A DNA stretch of 26,463 nucleotides from a virus: positions 1-26,463 of IMG/VR virus record IMGVR_UViG_3300020467_000038. One strand, given 5' to 3'. The notes beneath the pieces were generated by a model. That model searched no databases. It saw nothing but the letters and a program-made list of their open reading frames with translations, and was not told the DNA's origin. Shown piece by piece: positions 4,526 to 12,710 of this stretch (within the stretch, counting starts at the first letter, position 1; the number at the start of each line of letters is the position of its first letter). Made by a program: the position numbers and the translations under genes.

Positions 4526-6903
4526 GTACATTAGATGACCAACTAGCTAACGAAAAATTAATGCTTAATCTTGGACGAGATAGGGTAAGAGCTGTATCGT
4601 CCAGGAGGAAAGCAAACAATATGGAGAGTCTCTCTGAATACGGAGAGTCTCTCTGTTCTTTTGGTGTACAAAATATTATTTATCACTTGCGAGCTGTAAG
4701 AAAAAAGATAGAGAAGGGAAGAGCTGGTCAGAACTATGCTTTACTTACTCCATTATTAGACTTAGACCCAAGCCAGATAGCGGCGGCTTCGATAAGATCA
4801 GTAGTCGATAGCCTAAGTATGACTCCCACTTTGCACCAGGTATCTAGCAACGTGATAGAAAAGATATGGATTGAGACTATGCTAGATCGGGCAACTGATA
4901 ATGAACTAAGTAAATACAAACGTGGTCGGCATAAGAAAAGATACAGAATATTTTTAATAAACAATATGATTAATACTGAGCAATGGAACCCCAGGCAACG
5001 TATGGCAAGTGGGTTATTCATGGTTGAACTAATACAAAAACATACAGGCTTAATTGAAATAGTCCTGGACAAATCTACAACACCTCCCAAGAGGATAGTC
5101 AGGGCGACACAAGATTGTATGAATTGGATCAAAGACGTTGACGAAAAATTAAAACTAATGAGTCCTAATTTTTTACCTATGCTGGTAGAACCAAAAGAAT
5201 TTACTACTCCCTATAATGGCGGATATATAACTAAGCCAGCTCGATATAATTTATTTAAAAGTAACAACGAGATACTTGCTAAAAACATGAAGGGCAACGA
5301 ACCTTACCTTGATGCGGTTAACATCCAGGGCAAAGTTGCCTGGCAAGTAAACAAATATATATTAGACCAGGCGCTATATGCTTACGATAATAATTTAGAG
5401 ATCGGATGCCTACTACCAAGAGACGGATACTCTGTTCCTCCATATCCTAAGCATTGCGAAGCGGATAGCCAGGAGGTTTTGCAATGGAGAATAAACTGCA
5501 AGAATATAATCGACAAGAATAATTACACACAAGGTAGTCGTATTGGTATAGCTAAAACATTTTGGATGGCGAAAAAATTTAGGGATGCTGAACAATTATA
5601 TTTTCCTAAACAATTAGACTTTCGAGGAAGGATATACGATAGAGTTCCATACCTTAACAGCCAGGGCAATGATCTATCGAGGGCGCTATTACAATTTGCG
5701 AAAGGCAAGCTAATAAAAACAGAAGAAGATTTGAATTGGTTAAAGATACATGGTGCAAATATGTATGGAGTTAAGTCAGATTTTAAAACCAGAATACAAT
5801 GGGTTAACGAGAATATAAATTTAATTTATGGAGCTGGTAGAGATTGCTGGAACAAACCAGAGTTTTGGATGCGAGCAAGTAAGGCTTGGAGTTTTCTTGC
5901 TTTTTGTAGGTCAATCTATTTATATTCACAAGAACCAGATAGCTATTTATGTCAGCTTCCCTGCCATCTTGATTGCACTTGCAGTTCTATTCAGCACTTC
6001 TCAGGTTTGCTCCGTTCACAAGTAATGGGGGAGAAAGTTAACCTGGTAAATAGTGAACAGCCACAAGATATATACAGCGAGGTAGCACAAGCAGTTAACA
6101 ACGAACTAAGAATGAATGATGAAGATGTAAATAGAAAATGGTTAATGCTTAGTCCTGATAGATCACTAGCTAAACCTTGCGTGATGACAGCTCCATACGC
6201 TGCAACTAACAGCGCCTTCTATCACTTTGCTTACTCCTGGGCTAATGAAAAGATGATGAACACATTAGGTAAAGGTAAACATAACTGGCTAAAGAAACCA
6301 TTAGCTAAAAGTACTGTTGGTTACATGGCTCAATTACTTTATAAACATTCATGCCAGGCTATTAAGCCAGCAGTAGGAGCTATGAAATTTTTTAGGCACA
6401 TAGGTAGAGAGCTAGGTAAGGATAATAAGGGAGTGCAATGGCATAGTCCAAGTGGATTGCTAGTACATCAAAAGTATTTAGATCAGAAAAAATCTAGGAT
6501 ACAACTAAAATATTTATCTGACGTTTATCTGGATATAAGAACAAACATAGATACTCAAGAAGTAGATACAAGGAAGATGGCACTAGCTATCTCAGCAAAT
6601 ATATTGCATAGTTTTGATGCAAGTCACATGGCATTATCCACAATTCATGCTTCAATAGAAGGAGTCGAAAATATCGCTGGCATCCACGATTGTTTCGTTA
6701 CTACTCCGTCTGAAATGAGTGAACTGCGTAACTCAGTTAGGCAAACATTTGCTGATATGTATTCAGAGAATTGTTTATCCAAGCTAAAGGCAGAATTAAA
6801 AGCACAACTAACAGACAACCAAATAAAACATTTACCCTCCGAGCCTACGCTTGGGGAGTTAGATGTTGAACAAACTAGAACATCTACTTATTTCGTCACA
6901 TGA
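4522..6903 (+). CDS. T7-like single-subunit DNA-directed RNA polymerase (gp1)
   Basis: This 793-aa enzyme (T7: 883) should transcribe the replication and structural genes from phage promoters without host factors. Visible signatures include the DFRGRIYD and QGNDLSRALLQFAKGK blocks. The palm Asp of motif A is D484 in HLDCTCSSIQHFS. The finger motif is K551 to Y559 (KPCVMTAPY), equivalent to T7 K631 and Y639. Motif C is HDCFVTTP, with H722 and D723. The HSFDASH block lies just before it. The usual DGSCSG after the motif A Asp reads DCTCSS here, so the first Gly is replaced by Cys. The start is TTG at 4522, overlapping the upstream TGA, with TGGAG (4508-4512) as ribosome site; an ATG at 4561 would remove 13 residues. 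The stop overlaps the next start as ATGA. Confidence 0.97.
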   Translation: MSTLDDQLANEKLMLNLGRDRVRAVSSRRKANNMESLSEYGESLCSFGVQNIIYHLRAVRKKIEKGRAGQNYALLTPLLDLDPSQIAAASIRSVVDSLSMTPTLHQVSSNVIEKIWIETMLDRATDNELSKYKRGRHKKRYRIFLINNMINTEQWNPRQRMASGLFMVELIQKHTGLIEIVLDKSTTPPKRIVRATQDCMNWIKDVDEKLKLMSPNFLPMLVEPKEFTTPYNGGYITKPARYNLFKSNNEILAKNMKGNEPYLDAVNIQGKVAWQVNKYILDQALYAYDNNLEIGCLLPRDGYSVPPYPKHCEADSQEVLQWRINCKNIIDKNNYTQGSRIGIAKTFWMAKKFRDAEQLYFPKQLDFRGRIYDRVPYLNSQGNDLSRALLQFAKGKLIKTEEDLNWLKIHGANMYGVKSDFKTRIQWVNENINLIYGAGRDCWNKPEFWMRASKAWSFLAFCRSIYLYSQEPDSYLCQLPCHLDCTCSSIQHFSGLLRSQVMGEKVNLVNSEQPQDIYSEVAQAVNNELRMNDEDVNRKWLMLSPDRSLAKPCVMTAPYAATNSAFYHFAYSWANEKMMNTLGKGKHNWLKKPLAKSTVGYMAQLLYKHSCQAIKPAVGAMKFFRHIGRELGKDNKGVQWHSPSGLLVHQKYLDQKKSRIQLKYLSDVYLDIRTNIDTQEVDTRKMALAISANILHSFDASHMALSTIHASIEGVENIAGIHDCFVTTPSEMSELRNSVRQTFADMYSENCLSKLKAELKAQLTDNQIKHLPSEPTLGELDVEQTRTSTYFVT

Positions 6904-7538
6904 CTTTAAAAGCATTTTATGTCGTCACTCCTAAGTGCGTACCTCAGTATTCCTGGTTAGTCGAACCAGACACAGCCTTCAACAAACGTCCAGAATGGAA
7001 GGTTGATTTAATCCTGGACTCTAATGACCCTAAAACTCCTATTGTTGCACAGCAGATTGAAGATGGGTTTGCAGCATACAAACAATCTCTCAAAGAAGCT
7101 AACCCTAAGAAAACATTTAGGTTAGCTGACAGTACCAGGTATGAATTTACTACCCACAATGGAGCTAAGGTTTTTAAAATAAAAACCAGAAGATATGTAA
7201 GCGGTACAGATATGAATGGAAAGCCATACAACAATACACCTCCATTGCTTATGGATAAATATAAAACTCCTATTACTGGAGAAGAAAGAGAAAAATATAG
7301 AGGATTAGGAGAAGGAACAATTATCCAGGTACGACTACGTTGCGCTGGCTATGACCACCCTGCTCATGGGGTTGGATTGACTATACAGCCTGACTTAATA
7401 GTGTTCCATAACTTTGTACCTTATAGCAAAACACAAGATGAAGAAGCGACCAGCCTTGATGGGTTCGAGTTCGAGAGTGAAGAGAAGGATCTCGCACCCT
7501 CAAACCTTGACAACAGCTCAGGGGGAAATACATTTTAG
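6900..7538 (+). CDS. Single-stranded DNA-binding protein, T7 gp2.5-like
   Basis: The 212-aa product (T7 gp2.5: 232) has the gp2.5 plan. An N-terminal YSWLVEPDTAFN segment is followed by WKVDLIL and a ligand-binding beta barrel, with KLKAF-like repeated strands replaced here by TRRYVSG and IIQVRLRC. The C-terminal tail is acidic, rich in Glu and Asp, and ends in Phe. In T7 that acidic tail with a final aromatic residue contacts the DNA polymerase and helicase. It directly follows the RNA polymerase gene with an ATGA overlap, as expected for this module. The tail-coding region overlaps the start of the endonuclease gene in another frame. Confidence 0.85.
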   Translation: MTLKAFYVVTPKCVPQYSWLVEPDTAFNKRPEWKVDLILDSNDPKTPIVAQQIEDGFAAYKQSLKEANPKKTFRLADSTRYEFTTHNGAKVFKIKTRRYVSGTDMNGKPYNNTPPLLMDKYKTPITGEEREKYRGLGEGTIIQVRLRCAGYDHPAHGVGLTIQPDLIVFHNFVPYSKTQDEEATSLDGFEFESEEKDLAPSNLDNSSGGNTF

Positions 7539-7881
7539 ATCAAAGTTTGAGGCGCAAGTTGCCAAAGAACTAATAAAATCTAAAGCTAAGTTTACTTATG
7601 AAACTGTCAGTTATGATTACATCATCAGCAGTAGCTACACTCCTGACTTCATCCTCCCTAACTGCGTGGTCGAAGTCAAAGGAGTACTTACTAAAGAGGA
7701 AAGAAAAAAATATATTGCAGTTAAGGCGCAACATCCCACACTAAGAATTTGTTTTTGTTTTCAAAACGCAAGCAACAAACTTAGTAAAGCCAAGAGAAGC
7801 CTGACGTATTCAGCCTGGGCTGAACGTCATGGCTTTCCCTGGTGTAACAAGACTATCCCTAAAGAATGGTATGCCGAGTAA
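7459..7881 (+). CDS. Endodeoxyribonuclease I, T7 gp3-like Holliday junction resolvase
   Basis: T7 gp3 cleaves branched DNA and breaks down host DNA. Family motifs are present in order: FRSKFEAQVAKEL (T7 FRSGLE), a Glu in FTYETVSYDY, then YTPDFILPN with the metal-binding Asp, and VVEVKG with the catalytic Glu and Lys. An IPKEWYAE end matches T7 IPAEW. The 5' end is uncertain: ATG 7459 is used here, but TTG 7507 would start nine residues before the FRS motif, close to the T7 spacing, and ATG 7438 is also in frame. None has a good ribosome site. Whatever the start, the gene overlaps the acidic tail of the ssDNA-binding protein in another frame. It overlaps the primase-helicase start by 11 bases. 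Confidence 0.9.
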   Translation: MGSSSRVKRRISHPQTLTTAQGEIHFRSKFEAQVAKELIKSKAKFTYETVSYDYIISSSYTPDFILPNCVVEVKGVLTKEERKKYIAVKAQHPTLRICFCFQNASNKLSKAKRSLTYSAWAERHGFPWCNKTIPKEWYAE

Positions 7882-9463
7882 ATACAAAAGCAAAGAACCC
7901 TGTCCAGAGTGCGGAAGTAAAGATAACGTAGCTGTTTATGATGATGGTCATAAACATTGTTTCGGATGCGGATGGCAATATCAACCAGGTAAAGATAAAC
8001 CAACAAAAACATTTACACCAATGAAGAAACAATGGAAGCCTTTAGTTCCATTACCCTGCGAACTACCTAAACGTGGAATCACTAAAGAGACTTGCGAACT
8101 ATTTGGATATGGGATTGCAAATTTTAATGGAGCTGATTGCCAAGTAGCTAGTTATAAAAGTCAAAGCGGAATACTTGCAGCTCAACATATAAGATTTAGA
8201 GACAAGAGATTTATATGGCAAGGAGAATTAAAAGATATAAAGCTATGGGGTCAGGATTTATGGAGGCAACACAATACTGGTCAGACGTTTGTAGTTATTA
8301 CTGAAGGAGAGATAGATGCAATGTCTGTATCTCAGGTGCAAGGTAACAAGTTTCCTGTAGTAAGTTTGCCTTCGGGTGCGCAAAGTGCTACGAAGTATGT
8401 AGCTGCAAATTTATCATGGTTATCTCAGTTCGTCCGTATAGTTATTTGTTTTGACTCGGACGCACCTGGTTTGGATGCTGCCGAAAAGGTTGCAAAAGTC
8501 TTACCTACTGGTAAGGCAGCTATCGCAAACCTACCAAGAAAGGATGCTAATGAAATGCTCCTCGCAGGGGAGGGCGAGTTACTTAAAGATTTGCTCTGGA
8601 AAGCAAGTCCTGTCAGACCCGATAACATACACTCTGCCTACAGTTTATGGGAAGATTTAATTAAGGAAGATACCTCGAAGGTATGTAGTTATCCCTTCCC
8701 AGAACTAAATAGAATATGTTGTGGTTTTCGTAAACAAAGTCTAACTACTATCTGCGCTGGCACAGGGGTTGGCAAGAGCCTACTTTGTAGGGAGCTGGCG
8801 CATCACTTCTTAGTTAATGGACTTCGGGTAGGTTGGATTGGTTTAGAAGAAAGCAGCAAGAGAAGTTTGCAAGGCATACTATCTATTGCACTTAACAAAC
8901 CATTACACCTGGACGAGAAAGCAGTAGATCAAGATGAATTAAGACAAGCCTTTGATTATTTATTTAGCGACAATAACTTTATATTGCTTCAGCACTTTGG
9001 TTCACTAGACCCTGACCGATTGATAGATCAGATTACATACATGGCAACTGGCGAGGAATGTGACGTTATATTCCTGGATCATATTTCCCTGGTAGTAAGT
9101 GGACTAAGTGATGGAGACGAGAGAAAACAAATAGATGTATGCTGTACCAAACTGAGACAAGTGGTAGAAAAAACTGGAGTAGGTTTAGTTATGGTTAGTC
9201 ACTTAAGAAGGACGGATGGTAAGCCAGCAGAGGAAGGCGGAGACGTTAACTTGCAAAGTTTGAGAGGGAGTTCGAGCATAGCTCAGTTATCTGATTTGGT
9301 TATATGTGGTATTAGATCGCAGCAAGACGAGGCAACATCAAACGAACTACAGTTAAAAGTATTAAAGAATAGGCATAGCGGTACATTAGGTCGGGCTGAC
9401 AAGCTCGAATACAACGAGAAAACTGGCAGACTATCTGCCTCCCTTACTGATTTTTTATTATGA
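7871..9463 (+). CDS. Primase-helicase, T7 gp4-like
   Basis: A 530-aa bifunctional replication protein (T7 gp4A: 566). The start at ATG 7871 places the zinc-binding residues C11, C14, C30 and C33 (CPEC and CFGC) at the N-terminus, as in T7. The TOPRIM primase domain follows, with E145 in VVITEGEIDAMS and the D195/D197 pair in CFDSDAPG. The ring helicase domain has Walker A GTGVGKS (G297-S303), Walker B in CDVIFLDHISLV, the VSHLRR motif and a GSSSIAQLSD segment. It would unwind the fork and prime lagging-strand synthesis. In T7 the next gene is DNA polymerase; here the stop overlaps the exonuclease start by four bases (ATGA), so no polymerase gene intervenes. Confidence 0.97.
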   Translation: MPSKYKSKEPCPECGSKDNVAVYDDGHKHCFGCGWQYQPGKDKPTKTFTPMKKQWKPLVPLPCELPKRGITKETCELFGYGIANFNGADCQVASYKSQSGILAAQHIRFRDKRFIWQGELKDIKLWGQDLWRQHNTGQTFVVITEGEIDAMSVSQVQGNKFPVVSLPSGAQSATKYVAANLSWLSQFVRIVICFDSDAPGLDAAEKVAKVLPTGKAAIANLPRKDANEMLLAGEGELLKDLLWKASPVRPDNIHSAYSLWEDLIKEDTSKVCSYPFPELNRICCGFRKQSLTTICAGTGVGKSLLCRELAHHFLVNGLRVGWIGLEESSKRSLQGILSIALNKPLHLDEKAVDQDELRQAFDYLFSDNNFILLQHFGSLDPDRLIDQITYMATGEECDVIFLDHISLVVSGLSDGDERKQIDVCCTKLRQVVEKTGVGLVMVSHLRRTDGKPAEEGGDVNLQSLRGSSSIAQLSDLVICGIRSQQDEATSNELQLKVLKNRHSGTLGRADKLEYNEKTGRLSASLTDFLL

Positions 9464-10200
9464 CTTTATTAATTGACGGAGATCATCTAGCTTTTACAGC
9501 AGCTTGCGCAGTAGAACAAGTAGTTGAGTGGGATATTAATGTATGGACTACTCATTCTTTTTTAAGTGATGCAACTAAAGTAGTCGAAACAAAACTAAAA
9601 GGCTTTATTGATATAGCTGAAGATAAAAAGGTAGTGATGACATTTAGTTCATACCCTACATTTAGACATGAAATATACCAGGACTACAAAGCAAACAGAA
9701 TAACTAAGCGAAAGCCTACAGTATTTAAACCATTAATAGAATGGATGGAAGGGGAATGGGAGTCAATAAGATACGCTAACTGCGAAGGGGATGACGTATT
9801 AGGAATCTTGGCTACATCAAAAACTTATGATGATCCAGTAGTAGTAAGTGTCGATAAAGATATGAGAACTATACCTTGCAAGTTATTAGCTGGAGACGAT
9901 CTCGAACTAATAACTAAAAGACAAGCGGATAGAAACTGGATGAAGCAAGCGTGTAGTGGAGATCCAACTGATAACTATAAAGGTATTCCAGGTGTAGGTT
10001 TGGTAGGAGCTGACAAGATACTAGGAGATAGTATTAAGCTAGATGATATGTGGGAAAAGGTAGTTGAAGCATACAAGAAACAAAAGCTAACTTATGCTGA
10101 CGCATTATTAAACGCAAGATTATCCAGGATATTAAGACAAGAAGATATTAATTTGAATACAGGAAAAATTAAATTGTGGTCGCCAAAGAAAAAATTATAA
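9460..10200 (+). CDS. 5'-3' exonuclease, T7 gp6-like
   Basis: T7 gp6 removes RNA primers and degrades host DNA for nucleotide supply. The 246-aa product (T7: 300) lacks part of the T7 N-terminus but has the nuclease landmarks: LLIDGDHLAF near the N-terminus, YKANR in the arch region, EGDDVLG, VSVDKDMRTIP, and the helix-hairpin-helix-like GDPTDNYKGIPGVG block with two Asp. The C-terminus ARLSRILRQEDIN...LWSP matches T7 closely. The acidic residues for two metal ions are therefore present. It starts within the helicase stop codon. The last three codons of the gene overlap the end of an opposite-strand gene. Confidence 0.93.
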   Translation: MTLLIDGDHLAFTAACAVEQVVEWDINVWTTHSFLSDATKVVETKLKGFIDIAEDKKVVMTFSSYPTFRHEIYQDYKANRITKRKPTVFKPLIEWMEGEWESIRYANCEGDDVLGILATSKTYDDPVVVSVDKDMRTIPCKLLAGDDLELITKRQADRNWMKQACSGDPTDNYKGIPGVGLVGADKILGDSIKLDDMWEKVVEAYKKQKLTYADALLNARLSRILRQEDINLNTGKIKLWSPKKKL

Positions 10201-10347
10201 ATCAAGTGGATTTTTCTTTTTCTTTTTAGGAAAGCCAGCTTGCATATTAGCGTAGGCTTGAGGAGATATAGTACTATCCTTCTTACTTCTACTTGTACCA
10301 GCTTTCTTTCTTTTGTTTATGTTGTAATACAAGCCTTTCCTAGCCAT
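10195..10347 (-). CDS. Conserved small Lys-rich phage protein (50 aa)
   Basis: The minus-strand ORF fills the gap between the exonuclease and the next plus-strand gene. It encodes MARKGLYYNINKRKKAGTSR at the N-terminus, then SKKDSTISPQAYANMQAGFP and a KKKKKNPLDL end. Its opening 'M-A-K/R-K-G-L-Y-x-N-I' and basic composition resemble a small protein I recall from many marine phages, with no known role. It overlaps the exonuclease stop by a few bases. No ribosome site was seen upstream, so translation initiation is unclear. The strongly basic composition suggests nucleic-acid binding; that is inference. Confidence 0.72.
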   Translation of the reverse strand: MARKGLYYNINKRKKAGTSRSKKDSTISPQAYANMQAGFPKKKKKNPLDL

Positions 10348-10363
10348 AATAAATAAGTAATAT

Positions 10364-10573
10364 ATGTATAACTTAGCATTGTTTATGGAAGCTGACGACC
10401 TATTTCCACCTATTGATGAAGCATTAATTAAAAAACTAAATGAGATATATCCAGAGAAATGTCCAGACCTTGATATAAAAGATCGAGAGATATGGTATAA
10501 CGCAGGGCAAAGAAGCGTGGTAAAAATGTTAATTTCCGTTTATGATGAACAAAGTAATACATTACGGAGTTAG
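10364..10573 (+). CDS. Conserved small phage protein (69 aa)
   Basis: The product contains LFPPIDEALIKKLNEIYPEK and then DREIWYNAGQRSVVKMLI. A 'REIW-x-AGQRSVV' helix after a Pro-rich start is a pattern I recall from small marine podovirus proteins encoded close to the portal gene. The function is unknown. The start may be ATG 10364 or ATG 10385 (MEADDLF); neither has a convincing ribosome site. It is two bases upstream of the next gene and opens the structural block. Confidence 0.7.
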   Translation: MYNLALFMEADDLFPPIDEALIKKLNEIYPEKCPDLDIKDREIWYNAGQRSVVKMLISVYDEQSNTLRS

Positions 10574-10575
10574 CT

Positions 10576-10887
10576 ATGTGCGGAGGCGGAGGTCGTCCAC
10601 CTGATAGGTCGGAAGAAACTCTTAGGTTACAGCGTGAACAAATGGCTGAACAGAAGAGACAGTATGAACAAACAAGAGCCGATCAACAGGCAAGGCAGCA
10701 AGAGCAAGAAAAGATTGCATCTGCTCCATCTGCTCCGCCTCCATCTGCTACAGCCGAACGTCCAGCAGCAGCACTTGAAATACCTGGAGGAGATCCAGGA
10801 CTAGGAGCTGCACAACAACGTAGAGGATATGGTAGAAAGAGATTAAGAACAGATTTACTCTCTGGCTCAGGTTTACAAATACCTTAA
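10576..10887 (+). CDS. Conserved small protein preceding the portal (103 aa)
   Basis: The product begins MCGGGG, followed by a Gln-, Glu- and Arg-rich stretch that should form a helix or coiled coil (residues 12-47), a Pro- and Ala-rich linker, and the C-terminal RRGYGRKRLRTDLLSGSGLQIP. The 'RRG-x-x-x-LR-D ... GLxIP' ending is a recurring feature of small proteins found next to portal genes in marine podoviruses. It lacks a signal sequence, so the Cys-2 is not a normal lipobox. GGAG about eight bases before the ATG is a plausible ribosome site. A minor virion or portal-associated role is likely from position, but not shown. Confidence 0.75.
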   Translation: MCGGGGRPPDRSEETLRLQREQMAEQKRQYEQTRADQQARQQEQEKIASAPSAPPPSATAERPAAALEIPGGDPGLGAAQQRRGYGRKRLRTDLLSGSGLQIP

Positions 10888-10891
10888 ATAA

Positions 10892-12616
10892 ATGGAAGTC
10901 ACACTAACAAGTGACTTGGATGCTACAGGTAAGTCCTACTCCGACATGGAGAAAAAAGGAATTACTGTAGCGTCTAAGTACGAACAACAAAAAGCAAAGC
11001 GTAATCCCTATGCGGATATAGCGAGAAAGTGTGCAGAACTAACTATCCCTTTTGAGTTTCCAGATACACAATATTCTGGTTCGGCTAGGGCTAGGATCAC
11101 TACTCCCCATCAAAGCGTAGGAGCTAGAGGGGTTGCCAATATTGCTAACAAGCTAGGGCTATCTCTCTTCCCTCCTAATACAAGTATGTTTAAGTTAGAG
11201 ATAGATGACTTAGCGTTAAGACTCCAGGACGTAGATCCACAACAAAAGACAGAACTAGATAGCGCTTGCGTAAAGGTAGAGTTAGCAGTTAATACAATGC
11301 TCGAAACATTATCTGCAAGAGCAGCATTGTACGAAGCATTTAAACAATTAGTTATTGCAGGGAATGTATTGTTATATGTAAACCCAACTGGTATTCGAGT
11401 ACTGCACCTTGAAAGATATACAGTTACCAGAGATCCAATGGGTAACGTAGAAGAAATAATAATAGAAGAGGAAGTAAACCCTAAGTTACTTCCAAAAGGT
11501 TTTCTATCCCCTTCGGATGCAAAGCAATACGATAAGGATTATGGGAAGAAAGATGTAAAAATTTATACTTGCGTTAAATACAAAGATGATAAGTGTCATT
11601 GGTATCAAGAGGTAAAAGGTAAACCAGTTCCAGGAACTAATGGTATGAGTCCGAGGGAATGTAGTCCATTCATCCCACTACGTTTCCAATCAATGGACGG
11701 AGAGGACTACGGACGTTCATACATTGAGCAATGGTATGGCGACCTTTCTGCTCTTGATAATTTGTATCAGGCAGTATTGGAGGCTAGTGCAGCCATGAGT
11801 AAAATTTTATTTATGGTAAATCCCAATGGCACTACAAGGCCAAGAGCCTTAAGCAATGCCGAAAACGGAGCTATCATCCAGGGCAATGCGCAAGACGTTA
11901 CAGTTTTACAAAGCCAGGGCAAGTTAAATGATATGAGCCTGGCAAACAATACTATAGATAGGATCGAAGCCAGGCTTGAGTTTGCTTTCTTGTTTAATAG
12001 TGCAGTACAAAGACAGGCCGAAAGAGTTACAGCCGAAGAGATACGTTATGTTGCCGAGTCGTTAGATGAAAGTCTAGCTGGTTTGTATTCTGTATTAACC
12101 CAAGAACTACAACTACCTTTAGTTCGTAGGTTGATATATATAATGCAAAGAACAAATAAGATACCTGACTTTCCTAAAGGAGAAGATGGAAAAGATTTAA
12201 TGATGCCTAAGCCAGTTACAGGTTTAGAAGCTGTAGGTAGAGGAGACGACAGAAATAAATTAATGGACTTTATTGGAGCTGCAACTGAAACACTAGGCAA
12301 AGAAACAATAGAAAAATATATCAATATGGAAGAAGCATTAAGAAGGTTAGCAGCAAGTAGTTCTATTGATGTAACTAATTTAGTTAAGACTCCGCAACAA
12401 TTACAGGAAGAACAGCAAGCAGCAGCCCAGGCGCAACAAGAAATGCAACAACAAGAAATGATGAGTAATATGATAACAAGCCCTGCTGCTGGCAAAATAG
12501 CAGATAATTTCACACAACCAGGTATGCCCTATGGCGCTCAAATCGAACCAGGAGGAGAAGGCGAGCAAGGAAACGCAGCCCTCCCCAACCTTAGCAACAT
12601 CCCAACCGCCACTTAG
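10892..12616 (+). CDS. Portal (head-tail connector), T7 gp8-like
   Basis: The 574-aa product (T7 gp8: 536) would form the dodecameric ring at the capsid vertex through which DNA is packaged and ejected. Matches to T7 run along its length: QSVGARGVANIANKL near the N-terminus, FKQLVIAGNVLLY, DGEDYGRSYIEQWYGDL, ARLEFAFLFNSAVQR, then ERVTAEEIRYVAESLDESL and TQELQLPLVRRL, TGLEAVGRG. The C-terminal 100 residues are Gln- and Ala-rich and probably flexible, as in T7. The gene starts four bases after the upstream stop and has no visible ribosome site. Confidence 0.96.
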   Translation: MEVTLTSDLDATGKSYSDMEKKGITVASKYEQQKAKRNPYADIARKCAELTIPFEFPDTQYSGSARARITTPHQSVGARGVANIANKLGLSLFPPNTSMFKLEIDDLALRLQDVDPQQKTELDSACVKVELAVNTMLETLSARAALYEAFKQLVIAGNVLLYVNPTGIRVLHLERYTVTRDPMGNVEEIIIEEEVNPKLLPKGFLSPSDAKQYDKDYGKKDVKIYTCVKYKDDKCHWYQEVKGKPVPGTNGMSPRECSPFIPLRFQSMDGEDYGRSYIEQWYGDLSALDNLYQAVLEASAAMSKILFMVNPNGTTRPRALSNAENGAIIQGNAQDVTVLQSQGKLNDMSLANNTIDRIEARLEFAFLFNSAVQRQAERVTAEEIRYVAESLDESLAGLYSVLTQELQLPLVRRLIYIMQRTNKIPDFPKGEDGKDLMMPKPVTGLEAVGRGDDRNKLMDFIGAATETLGKETIEKYINMEEALRRLAASSSIDVTNLVKTPQQLQEEQQAAAQAQQEMQQQEMMSNMITSPAAGKIADNFTQPGMPYGAQIEPGGEGEQGNAALPNLSNIPTAT

Positions 12617-12704
12617 TAAAGTGGAAGTTACAACTGACTCTCCCGATTTACCCAGGGAAATAGTCATTACACCAGAAATGGTTAAAGAATTTAAAAACAC
12701 TTAA
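12531..12704 (+). CDS. Small ORF overlapping the portal end (57 aa)
   Basis: This ORF starts in the +2 frame inside the last 86 bases of the portal gene and continues beyond it, filling the gap up to six bases before the scaffold gene. The product starts MALKSNQEEKASKETQ, is Pro- and Ser-rich in the middle and ends with EIVITPEMVKEFKNT. That end reads like a real helical terminus rather than random translation. A shorter form from GTG 12621 would keep only this part (27 aa). There is little ribosome-site signal. No family was recognised. Confidence 0.45.
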   Translation: MALKSNQEEKASKETQPSPTLATSQPPLSKVEVTTDSPDLPREIVITPEMVKEFKNT

Positions 12705-12710
12705 TTAATT

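Noticed and set aside
12046-12513. 155-aa minus-strand open frame over the portal
   Set aside because: It is a shadow of the well-matched portal gene; Cys- and Ser-rich translation of the complement of its Gln-rich tail.
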